Shown here: in pieces, positions 5,553-5,631 of the stretch
How positions within the stretch are numbered: the stretch's first letter is position 1
Layout of the letters: every line of letters starts with the position of its first letter
Assembly: GCA_002393835.1 (NCBI GenBank)
Contig: DGTW01000316.1
Location: 1 to 5,631 of the forward strand
Direction of reading: 5' to 3'
Source of the DNA: Treponema sp. UBA4326
GTDB lineage: Bacteria; Spirochaetota; Spirochaetia; Treponematales; Treponemataceae
Length of the DNA: 5,631 nucleotides
Notes under the pieces: model-generated
What the model was told of the DNA's origin: nothing
The model's database searches: none
Seen by the model: only the letters and a program-made list of their open reading frames with translations
Position numbers and translations under genes: made by a program

Positions 5553-5631
5553 ATGGAAGCGAGCGAATTATTAAAGAAAGTCCGAAAGATTGAAATCAAG
5601 ACGCGTGGTCTCTCCCACAATATTTTTGCGG
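5553..5631 (+). CDS. DUF58-family protein, N-terminal fragment (cut by window edge)
   Basis: Twenty-six codons are visible, starting ATG GAA GCG and including ELLKKVRKIEIKTRGLS (residues 5-21) and HNIFA (22-26). This matches the start of DUF58 proteins, whose next segment usually reads GEYHSAFKGRG; it is outside the window. An in-frame TGA (5550-5552) touches the ATG, so this is the first possible start. DUF58 proteins are commonly encoded with MoxR AAA ATPases and von Willebrand A-domain (BatA/BatB-like) proteins; their molecular role is poorly defined. Here the gene opens directly after a repeat region, divergent from the GH77 operon, so any moxR partner is downstream or elsewhere. There is no purine-rich ribosome binding site. 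Identification rests on a short but distinctive N-terminus. Confidence 0.75.
   Translation, partial: MEASELLKKVRKIEIKTRGLSHNIFA

Overview
The window looks like chromosomal DNA from an anaerobic bacterium of moderate G+C. A spirochaete, probably a Treponema relative, is my best guess. That rests on the remembered style of the GH13 and DPE2-type GH77 proteins, the DUF58 N-terminus and the heptanucleotide repeats; there is no rRNA or marker gene here. The theme is cytoplasmic alpha-glucan (glycogen/maltodextrin) metabolism. There are no tRNAs, transposases, phage genes or CRISPR arrays, and no gene-free stretch over 300 bases.

Layout, left to right. (1) Positions 1-2098, minus strand: the first 699 codons of a very large alpha-amylase-superfamily (GH13) protein, running off the left edge, with a GTG start. 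(2) Positions 2099-2257: intergenic, holding the GH13 promoter region and ribosome binding site, one arm of a 12-bp inverted repeat, and a good intrinsic terminator for the upstream operon. (3) Positions 2258-3238, minus: an aldo/keto reductase. (4) Positions 3235-5325, minus: a 4-alpha-glucanotransferase (GH77) of the DPE2 type without starch-binding domains. Its stop overlaps the reductase start (ATGA), so the two form one translationally coupled operon, malQ-type gene first. (5) Positions 5326-5552: a 227-bp divergent intergenic region made almost entirely of 7-bp tandem repeats, a GGAGTTA family followed by a TTGTGCA family. (6) Positions 5553-5631, plus: the first 26 codons of a DUF58-family protein, running off the right edge.

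How the genes fit together: the GH77 enzyme would move glucosyl or maltosyl units between maltodextrins, glycogen-like acceptors and glucose. The neighbouring GH13 enzyme would act on alpha-glucans as well. The reductase has a complete catalytic tetrad but no substrate that can be read from sequence; a sugar-derived aldehyde is only a guess from context. The DUF58 gene is divergent and probably unrelated, since that family usually travels with MoxR ATPases and von Willebrand A-domain proteins.

No wholly new system is evident. The most unusual part is the divergent promoter region. Heptamer arrays reach into the candidate promoters of both flanking genes, and both genes lack a Shine-Dalgarno sequence and have a -10-like box 6-7 nt before the ATG, which suggests leaderless mRNAs with possible repeat-length-dependent expression.
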